From contig NZ_JAJAGO010000023.1 in NCBI RefSeq assembly GCF_025165795.1, positions 1 through 52,023 of the forward strand: a stretch of 52,023 nucleotides of DNA, read 5' to 3'. Of this stretch, positions 51,418 to 52,023 are shown in pieces (within the stretch, counting starts at the first letter, position 1; each line of letters opens with the position of its first letter). This stretch comes from Streptomyces gossypii. GTDB lineage: Bacteria > Actinomycetota > Actinomycetes > Streptomycetales > Streptomycetaceae. Below the pieces are notes generated by a model that had not been told where the DNA came from, searched no databases, and saw only the letters and a program-made list of their open reading frames with translations. A program made the position numbers and the translations under genes.

Positions 51418-51975
51418 GTGCAGGCTGCCTTTCTCGTTGCCCCGGCAGGGGTTGAGCAGATGGAGCTGACCGACCCGTGGCGGGCCGTGCGGGACGCCGG
51501 TGGCACACCCCGGCTGCTCTCCACGGTGGGCGGACGCGTCCAGGCGTTCCACCATCTGGACAAGGCCGACAGCTTCGCGGTGGACCAGACGGTCGGCGAA
51601 GCCTCGGTGTCGGATTACGACGGCCTGGTGCTGCCCGGCGGCGTGGCGAATCCCGACGCGCTGCGGATGGACCGGGAAGCCGTACGGTTCGTCCGCGCCT
51701 TCTTCGACACGGGCAGGCCGGTGGCGGCGATCTGCCACGCGCCCTGGACACTGATCGAGGCGGGGGTGCTGCCCGGCCGGACGCTCACCTCGTGGCCGAG
51801 CCTGGCCACCGACATCCGCAACGCGGGCGCCACCTGGGTGGACGAGCCGGTGTTCATCTGCCGCAACGGGGGAAACACGCTCATCACCAGCCGGAAGCCG
51901 GATGACCTCAGGGCGTTCGACGAGGCGTTCCTCGCCGAGTTCACCAAGGCCGCCGCGGCTCCCGCAGGGGGCTGA
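51418..51975 (+). CDS. DJ-1/PfpI-family protein
   Basis: A 185-residue class I glutamine amidotransferase-like protein: DYDGLVLPGGVANPDALR and the nucleophile-elbow Cys in AAICHAPWTLIEAG. It belongs to the PfpI/YhbO group (stress-response hydrolases, glyoxalase or deglycase-like; exact activity debated). GTG 51418 has GAGAGGAG 8 nt upstream. It follows the XRE gene by 102 bp on the same strand and may be co-transcribed with it. Confidence 0.92.
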   Translation: MQAAFLVAPAGVEQMELTDPWRAVRDAGGTPRLLSTVGGRVQAFHHLDKADSFAVDQTVGEASVSDYDGLVLPGGVANPDALRMDREAVRFVRAFFDTGRPVAAICHAPWTLIEAGVLPGRTLTSWPSLATDIRNAGATWVDEPVFICRNGGNTLITSRKPDDLRAFDEAFLAEFTKAAAAPAGG

Positions 51976-51995
51976 CGCCCGACGCGCACCAGGGC

Positions 51996-52023
51996 GGGGC
52001 ACGGGAGATGACTCCCGTGCCCC
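51996..52023 (+). terminator. Hairpin terminator at the right edge
   Basis: A 12-bp perfect stem GGGGCACGGGAG with ATGA loop, running to the last base of the window, 20 bp after the PfpI gene. Confidence 0.8.

Overview
This is a 52-kb stretch of high-GC chromosome that reads as Streptomyces. The support is strong G/C preference at third codon positions, many GTG and TTG starts, 4-nt ATGA/GTGA gene overlaps, mycothiol genes (mca and an Rv2466c-like protein), and a metB / ilvA / greA / mca / msrA set that I recall as a conserved Streptomyces core neighbourhood. I see no tRNA, rRNA, CRISPR array or complete insertion sequence.

Region 1 (1-10.9 kb, minus strand) is the edge of a biosynthetic gene cluster. 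An operon of prolyl-PCP dehydrogenase, proline adenylation enzyme, discrete carrier protein and flavin-dependent halogenase matches the PltE/PltF/PltL/PltA logic of pyoluteorin: proline is activated, loaded, oxidised to pyrrole and chlorinated on the carrier. The product is presumably handed to a type I PKS whose gene runs off the left edge. The visible PKS part is KS-AT-ACP, KS, a dead AT-like domain, then an intact AT. The tandem AT arrangement, with the first copy lacking its catalytic Ser/His and a codon-usage break at the second copy, is the most unusual thing in the window. A CPA2-type antiporter and an Sfp-type phosphopantetheinyl transferase (11.5-13.6 kb) probably belong to the cluster or its border. 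A CmtR-like ArsR regulator follows.

Region 2 (14-28.5 kb) is mostly core metabolism: a membrane-anchored TPR-like protein, metB, a sigma-like/membrane-protein pair, a MarR regulator, ilvA, greA, a DUF4307 protein, mca, a small membrane protein and msrA. Between ilvA and greA lies an accessory block: an FAD amine/amino-acid oxidase, a polar amino-acid ABC transporter and a divergent LysR regulator with a clear palindromic operator candidate.

Region 3 (28.5-32.2 kb) encodes a sulfotransferase, a GT4 glycosyltransferase and a Vat/CatB-type acetyltransferase. Two nearly identical 163-bp hairpin elements (11,290-11,452 and 32,004-32,166), both flanked by TAA, lie in opposite orientation and bracket 20.7 kb. 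They look like MITEs.

Region 4 (32.3-41.3 kb) has a secreted repeat protein, then an IclR-controlled operon joining a KdgD-like dehydratase to a complete dipeptide/oligopeptide-type ABC transporter. Region 5 (41.3-52 kb) holds an Rv2466c-like oxidoreductase coupled to a methyltransferase, a MurE-type ligase, GNAT/TetR, a DUF4231-like protein, a RibD/DHFR-like reductase, a secreted SH3 protein, an MBL-fold hydrolase, a zinc alcohol dehydrogenase with a divergent XRE/MmyB-type regulator, and a DJ-1/PfpI protein. Several starts share a -10-like hexamer exactly 6 nt before the start codon and no Shine-Dalgarno, suggesting leaderless transcripts.
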